From: Acidobacteriaceae bacterium KBS 83
GTDB lineage: Bacteria > Acidobacteriota > Terriglobia > Terriglobales > Acidobacteriaceae
Length of the DNA: 64,000 bases
Direction: 5' to 3'
Assembly (NCBI GenBank): GCA_000381585.1
Contig: KB906738.1
Span: 62,001 to 126,000, forward strand
In this document: positions 8,724-15,386 of the stretch, piece by piece
Numbering within the stretch: position 1 is the first letter of the stretch
Layout: each line of letters starts with the position of its first letter
Position numbers and translations under genes: made by a program
The notes under the pieces: generated by a model
Seen by the model: the letters and a program-made list of their open reading frames with translations, nothing else
Databases searched by the model: none
Told to the model about the DNA's origin: nothing

Positions 8724-9383
8724 TCAGGTTCCGTCACCGGACTTTAGAACGAAGGTGACGATCGTCGAGCCTGCCGGCTCACCCGCGGTGATTGCGGCCT
8801 GGTCGAGAGCTTCGGAGAGCTCTTCAGCAGGTGGCCGGATCGCTGCGCGCGCGATTTCGTCCGCATTTGCACTCTGAAAGCAGAGCTCACAGATGCCATA
8901 ACCTTTGCCGGTGGCGATGGGTGGTCCAAAGACACGACAGGTTTGCGGTCGCGAGGGGTAGAGATCGCAGGTGCCTTGTTGGGGGTCAAGTGCGGGACAG
9001 GGCTCGTGATTGGCGAACTCATAAAAGTCGGCGACGGGATCGCCGTTGGCGTCTAAGTCGAGGGCGCCGGAGGTAGAGTCTCCCGGAAAATCGGAGGCGA
9101 GGCGCGACCAGGATGCAGCAGAACGCTGTTGGACACGAGCGGCACGTTCGGGATCCGAGGACTTGAGTTCAGTAAGACCCTGGCGCAGCCTGAGGGCGTC
9201 TGCCGGACCGATGGCGAAGGCTCCGATGCAGCACTGGATGCATCCGGGACGACAGAGGAGATGGGGGCCGCTTCGTTGAGCGGCATCGGCGAATGCGCCA
9301 TCCACTAGAGCAACGAAGGAGCTGTCCTGGGCGCGAAAGTGTGTGTCGGAGTGGTTCGCAGCGCTCATGCACTTGGAACCCAT
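8724..9383 (-). CDS. YkgJ family cysteine cluster protein
   Basis: 219 residues. The diagnostic eight-cysteine pattern of the CxxCxxCC family is present: LLCRPGCIQCCIGAF at about residues 43-57, then EPCPALDPQQGTCDLYPSRP and QTCRVFG, with two further cysteines in GICELCF. The pattern suggests a metal site, Fe-S or Zn. The biochemical role of the family is not established. The protein has no signal peptide or membrane segment and should be cytosolic. A second Met at residue 6 is an alternative start. It stands alone between intergenic spacers. Confidence 0.88.
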   Translation of the reverse strand: MGSKCMSAANHSDTHFRAQDSSFVALVDGAFADAAQRSGPHLLCRPGCIQCCIGAFAIGPADALRLRQGLTELKSSDPERAARVQQRSAASWSRLASDFPGDSTSGALDLDANGDPVADFYEFANHEPCPALDPQQGTCDLYPSRPQTCRVFGPPIATGKGYGICELCFQSANADEIARAAIRPPAEELSEALDQAAITAGEPAGSTIVTFVLKSGDGT

Positions 9384-9530
9384 GGCGTCATGGTAGAGCT
9401 ACCGGGCACCGTAGTGCGGATTTTGTGGTGGGGACTCGGGCAGAAATGAACGGTCTATGGTCGATCTTGTGGCGAAATGGCGCCTCTGGGGCAGAACCAG
9501 CGACGCCGCTTGCCGGGGCCTGACGGCGAT

Positions 9531-9815
9531 TCAGAAACCTTCCGCGACTTTGTTTGCCTTCTTCGAGACTTGCCGGGCGAAGGAATCGGCTTGCGAGGCA
9601 ACATCGTCTGCGACGTCGCGAGCACGCGAATAGACCTTGGTGGCGTGCTTGCTGAAGTCATCAGCGGTATCGCGGATGTAGTCGCTGGTGTCGTCGAACT
9701 TCCGTTTCCACTGCTTGCGGGTCTTCTCTCCCGTGCGCGGCGCATATGCCAGAGCAACGGCTGTTCCGGCAGCTACTCCCAAAGAGAAAGCCGTCCAGTA
9801 TTTGAACACGCTCAT
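9531..9815 (-). CDS. YtxH domain-containing protein
   Basis: 94 residues from the ATG at 9815, which has a perfect AGGAGG nine bases upstream; the frame can be extended three codons to a GTG, but that codon abuts the ribosome-binding site. One N-terminal membrane helix (FSLGVAAGTAVALAYAPRTG, ending in the typical glycine/AP-x-TG of YtxH) is followed by an amphipathic helical tail rich in Asp, Lys and Ala (residues 30-94) that resembles LEA/coiled-coil stress proteins. YtxH proteins are membrane-anchored general stress proteins of unknown mechanism. Confidence 0.85.
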   Translation of the reverse strand: MSVFKYWTAFSLGVAAGTAVALAYAPRTGEKTRKQWKRKFDDTSDYIRDTADDFSKHATKVYSRARDVADDVASQADSFARQVSKKANKVAEGF

Positions 9816-9980
9816 GCTGTACACCCTCCTGTTTTACCTGGCTCTCTCGTTCGGACGGCAACCTCCCGAGAAGCCGGGTCGTTGCAGGATAAGAAGGGAT
9901 CGAGACCCTATAGGTTGTAGCGAGAGGACGAGTTGTTCAGCGTGCTTGGCTATAGCCGCAGGCGATAGAAGAGATTGAGT

Positions 9981-10358
9981 TTAGCGGGTGTGATGAGTAG
10001 AGAGGGGGGAATCGCCGCCGCCATCCAGCACAAAGAATTCGATCGGGGCATTGGGCAGCAGAGGCCGGATGACCACGGTGTGCCTGGAGAGGTGAAAGAA
10101 TCCGCGGCGGGGATGGGATGCTGCCTCCACCCGCTGTAAAACCTGGGGCGAGACCTGTGGGTAGGCTGTGCGCAGGGCCTCGGGGTCGAAGGTTGGAGTC
10201 TCTGACGAGAAGGCAAGAAAGCCGGAATGCTGCGGAGCAACCTGAAAGAGCAGGTGATTCTGGGAGGGAAGCGGCTCGGCGTACACGAAGCAGACAGACA
10301 TGAGCAGCATGAACGCGGCGAGATAGATCAAGAATCGAAAGCGGTAGGTGGTTTCCAT
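9981..10358 (-). CDS. Small exported or membrane-anchored protein, unknown function
   Basis: 125 residues with an N-terminal hydrophobic segment (FRFLIYLAAFMLLMSVCFVYA) that serves as a signal peptide or anchor. The rest is a small domain with SQNHLLFQVAPQHSGFLAFS and the stretch FFHLSRHTVVIRPLLPN, with no known motif. A GGGGGCTTTC sequence lies just before the ATG. The neighbours offer no functional clue. Called a gene because the signal peptide, length and codon use look real; the function is not recognised. Confidence 0.6.
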   Translation of the reverse strand: METTYRFRFLIYLAAFMLLMSVCFVYAEPLPSQNHLLFQVAPQHSGFLAFSSETPTFDPEALRTAYPQVSPQVLQRVEAASHPRRGFFHLSRHTVVIRPLLPNAPIEFFVLDGGGDSPLSTHHTR

Positions 10359-10785
10359 GAAAGCCCCCGGAAATCGCGTCTGCTGGTGTTGCCTTCTCTG
10401 ATTCCTCGTGTCTAGTGAGGTTCATCCACAAGCCGTGCATGGTGAATCGCACGCAGGTTGTAGCGAGGGGTTTTTCCGTTGTAGCCCGAATTGGGAAGCA
10501 CTCGTTATGGTGCAGTATTGGAAGGTGATCCGCGTAACGGATCGGTCGCCATTTGAGGCGGCGAAAAGGGGTACAGTTGTTCCTGCGGTTGTTAGCATCC
10601 GATGTATCAAGATGAGTTATCCAGGCACAGGAGAATCCCGGTAAGTCCTTGCCTGACATTGATTTTTGGATAAAAAACGGGTAAGATAGTTAAGGATCAA
10701 GGGAGTGGCACAGCCTCTATGTGCCGAGGCCAGGAGCATGGCCAGATTCAGGTCCGATTACTCTCCACGTTGAGGAATACTACGC
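10359..10785. other. Intergenic regulatory region
   Basis: About 430 bases between divergent genes. The right part contains a plausible promoter for the small gene at 10786 (listed separately), leaving an untranslated leader of roughly 90 bases. The left part must carry the promoter for the minus-strand exported protein. No RNA structure or coding frame could be supported. Confidence 0.4.
10659..10687 (+). promoter_or_regulatory. Predicted sigma70-type promoter
   Basis: TTGATT at 10659-10664 and TAAGAT at 10682-10687 are separated by exactly 17 bases, in a locally AT-rich stretch that stands out from the GC-rich surroundings. It would drive the 75-residue protein gene from a start point near 10694, giving a leader of about 90 bases. 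Confidence 0.55.
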
Positions 10786-11013
10786 ATGGCGAAGCGTCGC
10801 GGAAATCCTAATTGGGGGAAGCCGGAGCCAATTGGTCCGGTTGTGCCCACCGTTACATCGTTTGAGCAGGTGGTAAAGGAGTTCAAGCTAACCCCCGATC
10901 AGTACGTTCGGTCGACCCGTCTTCGTGAGTGGGCACGGCGGAACAAGAACTCCAAGTACATCCCAGAAGCCTTGCTTGAGGCCTGGGGTTTTGAGATCGA
11001 GTCCACCCTGTAA
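10786..11013 (+). CDS. Small conserved-looking protein, unknown function
   Basis: 75 residues, basic N-terminus (AKRRGNPNWGKPEP) and a C-terminal helical part (FEQVVKEFKLTPDQYVRSTR, then REWARRNKNSKYIPEALLEA). The ending with an acidic-hydrophobic tail and the PEALL helix resembles small acidobacterial DNA- or ribosome-associated proteins, but no family is recognised. A well-formed promoter upstream and a strong terminator directly downstream make it an independent, probably highly expressed transcript. No membrane segment or signal peptide is present, so it is cytosolic. Confidence 0.8.
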   Translation: MAKRRGNPNWGKPEPIGPVVPTVTSFEQVVKEFKLTPDQYVRSTRLREWARRNKNSKYIPEALLEAWGFEIESTL

Positions 11014-11033
11014 GTTCACTGAACTGTTCGAAA

Positions 11034-11064
11034 GAAAACGCCATCCTTCGGGATGGCGTTTTTC
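11034..11064. terminator. Bidirectional Rho-independent terminator
   Basis: An 11-bp stem AAACGCCATCC / GGATGGCGTTT with a TTCG tetraloop. The T-tract is GTTTTTC on the plus strand and GTTTTCTTTC on the minus strand. It separates the small plus-strand gene (ends 11013) from the RibBA-type gene (ends 11099), which converge here. Confidence 0.9.
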
Positions 11065-11098
11065 ATTGTGATGCGATCTGGAAGTGGCTGGACCGGCG

Positions 11099-12292
11099 TT
11101 AGAAGGCAGCGTGTTTCGTTCTCACTTCGTCGAGGATCAGCACCTGTTCCACGATCTCCAGATCGAACCCTTCGAGCGCTGGAACGTGGGTGGGCGTGTT
11201 GGAGAGCAGGCGAATCTTGCGGATGTTGAGATCGGCGAGGATCTGGCCGCCGATGCCGACCTGACGCAGCACACGCTGGTGGCGATCTTCATGCATGGGA
11301 TCGGGATGCATTTCACGGGCGCGCGTTTCGCGGTGCAGCACGATGCGGGATGGCGCTTCGCGGCGATCCAGTTCAAAGCCAGGACTGTTGTTGTGCAGAT
11401 AGATGAGTGCGCCGCGGCCCTCCTGCGCGATACGTTCGAGTGAGCGCTCGAGCAACTCGCGGCAGTCGCATGTCGTGGCGCCGAAGACATCGCCCGCGAG
11501 GCAGTGCGAGTGCACGCGAACCAGTGTCGGCCTGTCGCCGGCATTCTCGCCTATCGGCCCGCGAACCAGGGCCAGATGACTCTCGCCGCCATTCACCTCG
11601 CTTTCGTACGCGATCATGGTGAAGTCGCCGTAATGGGTGTGGACGGGCGACTCGGCGACGCGATGAATGTAGCGCTCGTGACGCAAGCGGTAGCGGATCA
11701 TCTCCGCGACGGTCAGAATTTTCAGGCCGTGCGTCGCGCAGAAGCGCTCGAGATCGGGAACGCGTGCCATGGTGCCATCGTCATTCATGATTTCGCAGAT
11801 GACACCGGCGGGTATAAGCCCGGCCATGCGCGCGAGGTCCACGGAGGCCTCGGTCTGGCCGGCGCGTACCAGGACGCCGCCTTTGCGTGCGCGCAACGGA
11901 AAGACATGGCCGGGACGCGCAAGGTCTGCCGCGGTGCTAGAGGAGTCGATGGCGACGCGGATGGTGTGAGCGCGGTCGGCCGCGGAGATGCCGGTAGTGA
12001 CGCCTTCGCGGGCTTCGATGGTCTCGGTGAAGGCGGTACCAAAGCGCGAGGTGTTCTCCTGCGACATGGGCGGCAGGCGCAGGTAGTCGGCGCGTTCCTC
12101 GGTGAGGGTGAGGCAGATAAGGCCGCGGCCGTAGCGCGCCATGAAATTGATGGCTTCGGGAGTGACAAACTCGGCGGCGAGCGTCAGGTCGCCTTCGTTC
12201 TCGCGATCTTCATCATCCACCACGACGACCATGCGGCCGGCCTGGATTTCGGCGATTGAGCCGGGTACATCGGTGAATGGAGAATGGGCCAT
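11099..12292 (-). CDS. ribBA: RibBA-type protein: DHBP synthase with degenerate GTP cyclohydrolase II domain
   Basis: 397 residues. The N-terminal half (about 1-205) is 3,4-dihydroxy-2-butanone-4-phosphate synthase: [40 protein letters not shown] and the acidic/histidine block for metal binding are intact. It makes the four-carbon unit of riboflavin from ribulose 5-phosphate. The C-terminal half has the GTP cyclohydrolase II fold with its zinc ligands (C-x10-C-x-C in [15 protein letters not shown]). However, the catalytic loop RQEGRGIGL is replaced by HNNSPGFEL, and the late TNNPKK-like segment reads SNTPTHV. So GTP cyclohydrolase activity is doubtful. No FMN riboswitch is seen in the short upstream region. 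It ends at a bidirectional terminator. Confidence 0.88.
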   Translation of the reverse strand: MAHSPFTDVPGSIAEIQAGRMVVVVDDEDRENEGDLTLAAEFVTPEAINFMARYGRGLICLTLTEERADYLRLPPMSQENTSRFGTAFTETIEAREGVTTGISAADRAHTIRVAIDSSSTAADLARPGHVFPLRARKGGVLVRAGQTEASVDLARMAGLIPAGVICEIMNDDGTMARVPDLERFCATHGLKILTVAEMIRYRLRHERYIHRVAESPVHTHYGDFTMIAYESEVNGGESHLALVRGPIGENAGDRPTLVRVHSHCLAGDVFGATTCDCRELLERSLERIAQEGRGALIYLHNNSPGFELDRREAPSRIVLHRETRAREMHPDPMHEDRHQRVLRQVGIGGQILADLNIRKIRLLSNTPTHVPALEGFDLEIVEQVLILDEVRTKHAAF

Positions 12293-12406
12293 CGTGTACG
12301 GTACCTTTCGTGCTGCATGAAGGATGCCGCGTCCAGGGCGTACGGTGCAAGGATTGACTCCTCGCGCCCCCCAGGCAGCCGTTCACTACGATGGTAGACT
12401 TCGCTG

Positions 12407-13159
12407 GTGACAGATGTTCTTGCCAAGGTCCGCAGGCGGACCCGAAGGCTTTGGAATTACCGCCGCATTGAGCGGGCCTTAAAGGGGAAACGTGGTCTGG
12501 AGATCGGCGGCCCCAGCGCCATATTTTCCCCGACAACACCCAACGGTTTTATCCCACCGGTCTACGCGATAGCGGCTTCGGTCGACAATTGCAACTTCGC
12601 CACCAGCACGACGTGGTCCCACGGCGAAGCGGGGCGGACCTTTCGCTATCTTCCGGATCGAGAGCCGGGGATGCAGTACATCCACGATGCGACGGAGCTC
12701 GCTTCTATCGCGGATGGTACCTATGATTTTCTGCTGGCGTCGCACATTCTGGAGCACGTCGCCAATCCGCTCCGTGCGCTCCGGGAGTTCCATCGCGTGC
12801 TAAAGCCGAAAGGACATGTGCTGGTCGCGGTGCCGAATCGGGTCCACACCTTCGATCATCGGCGACCCCTGACGGCGTTTGCGCACCTTGAGGCGGATCT
12901 TGCGGCAGGCACCGACGAGAGCGATATGACGCATCTCGAGGAGATCCTGGCGCTGCATGATCTGGAGAAGGACAAGCCCGCGGGAACACCCGAGGAGTTT
13001 CGCAAGAGATGCTTGGTCAATCGCGAGACGCGCTGCATGCATCACCATGTCTTCGATCTGGCGTTGCTCGACCGCTCGCTTCGGCATGCGGGATTTCATC
13101 CGCTCTATGGCACGGACGTGTGGGAGATTCACGTGCTGATCTTGGCGCGGCGTGCTTAA
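12407..13159 (+). CDS. Class I SAM-dependent methyltransferase
   Basis: 250 residues from a GTG start. Motif I appears as GKRGLEIGGPSAIF (about residues 27-40), and the strand 4 region as YDFLLASHILEHVANPLRAL, the signature of the Methyltransf_11 group, followed by HRVLKPKGHVLVAVPNR. A later histidine-rich block (CMHHHVFDLALLDRSLRHAG) is typical of methyltransferases found in glycan or lipid biosynthesis loci. It overlaps the convergent HAD gene by four bases at their stop codons. The substrate is unknown. Confidence 0.82.
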   Translation: MTDVLAKVRRRTRRLWNYRRIERALKGKRGLEIGGPSAIFSPTTPNGFIPPVYAIAASVDNCNFATSTTWSHGEAGRTFRYLPDREPGMQYIHDATELASIADGTYDFLLASHILEHVANPLRALREFHRVLKPKGHVLVAVPNRVHTFDHRRPLTAFAHLEADLAAGTDESDMTHLEEILALHDLEKDKPAGTPEEFRKRCLVNRETRCMHHHVFDLALLDRSLRHAGFHPLYGTDVWEIHVLILARRA

Positions 13160-13824
13160 TCGACCTTCGGTAATGGCAACTTGCCGGCGAGGCCGCGGGC
13201 TTCGAGATCGCGGCGTAGCTGTTCGACGGAGGTGAACTGAATGCCGTCGATACCGAGCGCACGGGCGGCGGCGATGTTGGCCGGGATGTCGTCGACGAAG
13301 ATGGCCTCCTGCGCTCCGACGCCAAGGTTTTCCAGCGTGTGCTGGTAGATGACGGGATCCGGCTTAGCAGTGAGCAGCTCACAGGACCACGTGAGGTAGG
13401 TGAAGCCGGAGAGCCAGTCGAAATGTTCGCGCATGTAGGCGAGGTTCACGTCGCCCATGTTGGAGAGGATCGCGGTCTTGACGCCCGCCTTCTGGAGCGC
13501 GAAGGCCCATTCGAGCATGGAGCTGTTCAGGTTGGCCCACATGAGCGCGTCGTGATAATGGAAGGCGGCGAGGCGCTCCGATGTGAGCTCAAAGCCGGCC
13601 CCTTGGGCGACGTTCTGCCAGTAGGTCTGGCCGTTGAGTGTGCCTGCGTCGTAGGCATGGCGGTGTGCCCAGTAGTGCTCTTCGAAGACCTCGTCCGGCA
13701 CGCCGGCGGTGGTGACAAGGGCCGTGTGGGCGTCGACGTCAGGATGCATGCTGAGCACGCGGCCGAAGTCGAAGATGACGGCACGGGGTGCAGCTGCGGT
13801 AGCGGAGGGAGTGGAAGTGGTCAC
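13156..13824 (-). CDS. HAD superfamily hydrolase
   Basis: 222 residues from a GTG at 13824, which has a weak AGAGAG just upstream; the frame is open another 130 codons, but that part overlaps the aminotransferase gene. HAD motif I is AVIFDFGRVLSMHP. The usual DxD nucleophile pair reads DFG, i.e. the second Asp is replaced, as in epoxide-hydrolase/haloacid-like HADs. Motif II is TAILSNMGD, motif III lies near AKPDPVIYQHTL, and motif IV is AIFVDDIPANIAAARALGI. It is most like the HAD-IA branch whose members are often annotated as phosphatases. The starts of this gene and the aminotransferase are 36 bases apart, divergent. Confidence 0.85.
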   Translation of the reverse strand: MTTSTPSATAAAPRAVIFDFGRVLSMHPDVDAHTALVTTAGVPDEVFEEHYWAHRHAYDAGTLNGQTYWQNVAQGAGFELTSERLAAFHYHDALMWANLNSSMLEWAFALQKAGVKTAILSNMGDVNLAYMREHFDWLSGFTYLTWSCELLTAKPDPVIYQHTLENLGVGAQEAIFVDDIPANIAAARALGIDGIQFTSVEQLRRDLEARGLAGKLPLPKVD

Positions 13825-13859
13825 CTCTCTATTATGAAGGGCGGAAGGAAGCGCGCACA

Positions 13860-15059
13860 GTGCGGTTTGCCAATCGAACTGAGTGGACGACGGATGAGAC
13901 AGCGTGGTCGCGCGCGCTCGAGGCGCGGCGGCGAAGCGGTCTGTCCATCCTGGATCTGACTGCCTCGAACCCAACGCAGTGTGGTTTTCGCTACGAGGCG
14001 AATTTGCTGACGGAGCTGTCGGCCGAAGGAGCACGTACGTATGATCCTGATCCGCGCGGGATGCTCGCTGCGCGCGAGGCGGTGTGCGGTTACTACGGAG
14101 ACCACGGCGCGCTCGTGGATCCAGAGCAGGTGGTGCTGACGACGAGCACGAGCGAGGGCTATAGCTGGCTCTTCCGGCTGCTATGCGATCCGGGGGACGA
14201 GGTACTGATCGCGCAGCCAAGTTATCCGCTCTTCGAACTGTTGGCGACGATTGACGATGTGAAGCTGGTGCCTTACGCGCTGTTCTTTGATCCGGGTGGG
14301 GATCCTGGCGGCAGTCAGGGCTGGAGTGTCGACTTCCACGGACTGCGCGGACGCATCACGCCGCGCACGCGGGCGATCATCGTGGTGCATCCGAACAATC
14401 CAACCGGGCACTTCACCACGACGGCGGAACGTGCCGCGCTGTCCGAGCTTTGCCGTGAGCGCGGGTTGGCACTGATTGTCGATGAGGTCTTTCTCAACTA
14501 TCCGTTTGCCCGGAATGAATCGCAGGCAAGTTTTGCGCGAGGCGAAGAAGCTGCGCTGACGTTTGTCCTGAGCGGGCTGAGCAAGATCGCCGCGCTGCCG
14601 CAGATGAAGGCTTCGTGGATTGTGTGTCGCGGACCGGAGGAGATGCGGAGGGAGGCGATGTGGCGGCTGGAGATCATCGCGGATACTTTCCTTTCAATGA
14701 ATGCGCCAGTACAGCACGCTCTGCCGGGCTGGCTTCGCGGACGGCATGCGATCCAGCGTCAGATACGCGAGCGAGTGCAGGAGAACCTCAACGAGCTCGA
14801 TCGTGTGCTTACGCGAGAGGACAAGATCGCCAGGCTGGCCTGCGAGGGCGGCTGGTATGCGACGCTGCGCACGCCCTCCTATGCGAGCGGCGACGAACTA
14901 GCGATCCGGCTGCTCGAAAGACACGGCGTCGCGGCACATCCGGGAAGCTTCTTCGGATTTCGCGAGCAGAACCGGCTGGTGGTTAGTCTGATGACGCGGC
15001 CGGAGGATTTTGCTGAGGGAATTGCGAGGCTGATTGCCGAGAGCAGCCAGGTAACGTGA
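13860..15059 (+). CDS. PLP-dependent class I/II aminotransferase
   Basis: 399 residues from a GTG start with GGAAGGAAG about nine bases upstream. The fold type I motifs are clear: LDLTASNPTQ at the N-terminus, TTSTSEGYSWLFRLLCDPGD for the phosphate cup, IIVVHPNNPTGHF (the NP of the substrate-binding Asn), LIVDEVFLNYPF (Asp binding the pyridine ring), and SGLSKIAALPQMKASW with the Schiff-base lysine at about residue 240. The C-terminal Arg for the carboxylate lies in NRLVVSLMTRPEDF. It is annotated in relatives as aspartate or alanine aminotransferase; the exact substrate is not fixed by sequence. Confidence 0.9.
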   Translation: MRFANRTEWTTDETAWSRALEARRRSGLSILDLTASNPTQCGFRYEANLLTELSAEGARTYDPDPRGMLAAREAVCGYYGDHGALVDPEQVVLTTSTSEGYSWLFRLLCDPGDEVLIAQPSYPLFELLATIDDVKLVPYALFFDPGGDPGGSQGWSVDFHGLRGRITPRTRAIIVVHPNNPTGHFTTTAERAALSELCRERGLALIVDEVFLNYPFARNESQASFARGEEAALTFVLSGLSKIAALPQMKASWIVCRGPEEMRREAMWRLEIIADTFLSMNAPVQHALPGWLRGRHAIQRQIRERVQENLNELDRVLTREDKIARLACEGGWYATLRTPSYASGDELAIRLLERHGVAAHPGSFFGFREQNRLVVSLMTRPEDFAEGIARLIAESSQVT

Positions 15060-15138
15060 CCCCCCACCCCTCCCCCCTCTGGTGCCGGAGGGCCTTGTCT
15101 AACTCGCACCGAATCATGGATTTAGGTGCCTTCCCGAG

Positions 15139-15195
15139 GCGCAAATATGTCCATCCATTGGAGTTACGCGTAAATATGTCCTGGCTAAGGAGTTA
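15139..15195. repeat. Imperfect tandem repeat, two units of about 28-29 bp
   Basis: Unit 1 (15139-15166) and unit 2 (15167-15195) share AAATATGTCC near their start and GGAGTTA at their end, with seven variable bases between. A partial resemblance (GCAAATATGTC) occurs again at about 24351. The origin is unknown. Confidence 0.7.
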
Positions 15196-15234
15196 GCGAA
15201 CACCCGTAGGCGGCTGACTTCATGGCTGCAGGCA

Positions 15235-15262
15235 AAAACGCCACCGTTGTGGTGGCGTTTTG
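15235..15262. terminator. Bidirectional Rho-independent terminator
   Basis: Stem AAAACGCCACC / GGTGGCGTTTT with a GTTGT loop, T-rich on the plus side (GTTTTGGTTTTG) and GTTTTTGCC on the minus side. It lies between the aminotransferase end (15059) and the sensor kinase end (15387). Confidence 0.88.
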
Positions 15263-15386
15263 GTTTTGTCTCTATTTCCAGTGTAGCGAATGGAGTGGAT
15301 ATAAATGGCAGGATTTTGCGGTGATTGTCCGAAATGGAACTACAACTCATCTCAGCTCATAAAGCATACCGCTGAGGGTTAGGTGG

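Larger units (their letters stand above)
15060..15386. other. Intergenic region between convergent genes
   Basis: About 330 bases holding a short tandem repeat (15139-15195) and a terminator (15235-15262), both listed separately. A C-rich run follows the aminotransferase stop. No gene is apparent. Confidence 0.5.

Noticed and set aside
12293-12406. Possible FMN riboswitch upstream of the RibBA-type gene
   Set aside because: The interval to the divergent gene is only about 115 bases and lacks the conserved RFN blocks.
13825-14220. N-terminal extension of the HAD hydrolase (minus strand)
   Set aside because: It overlaps the aminotransferase coding region and has no HAD features; the GTG at 13824 starts right before motif I.
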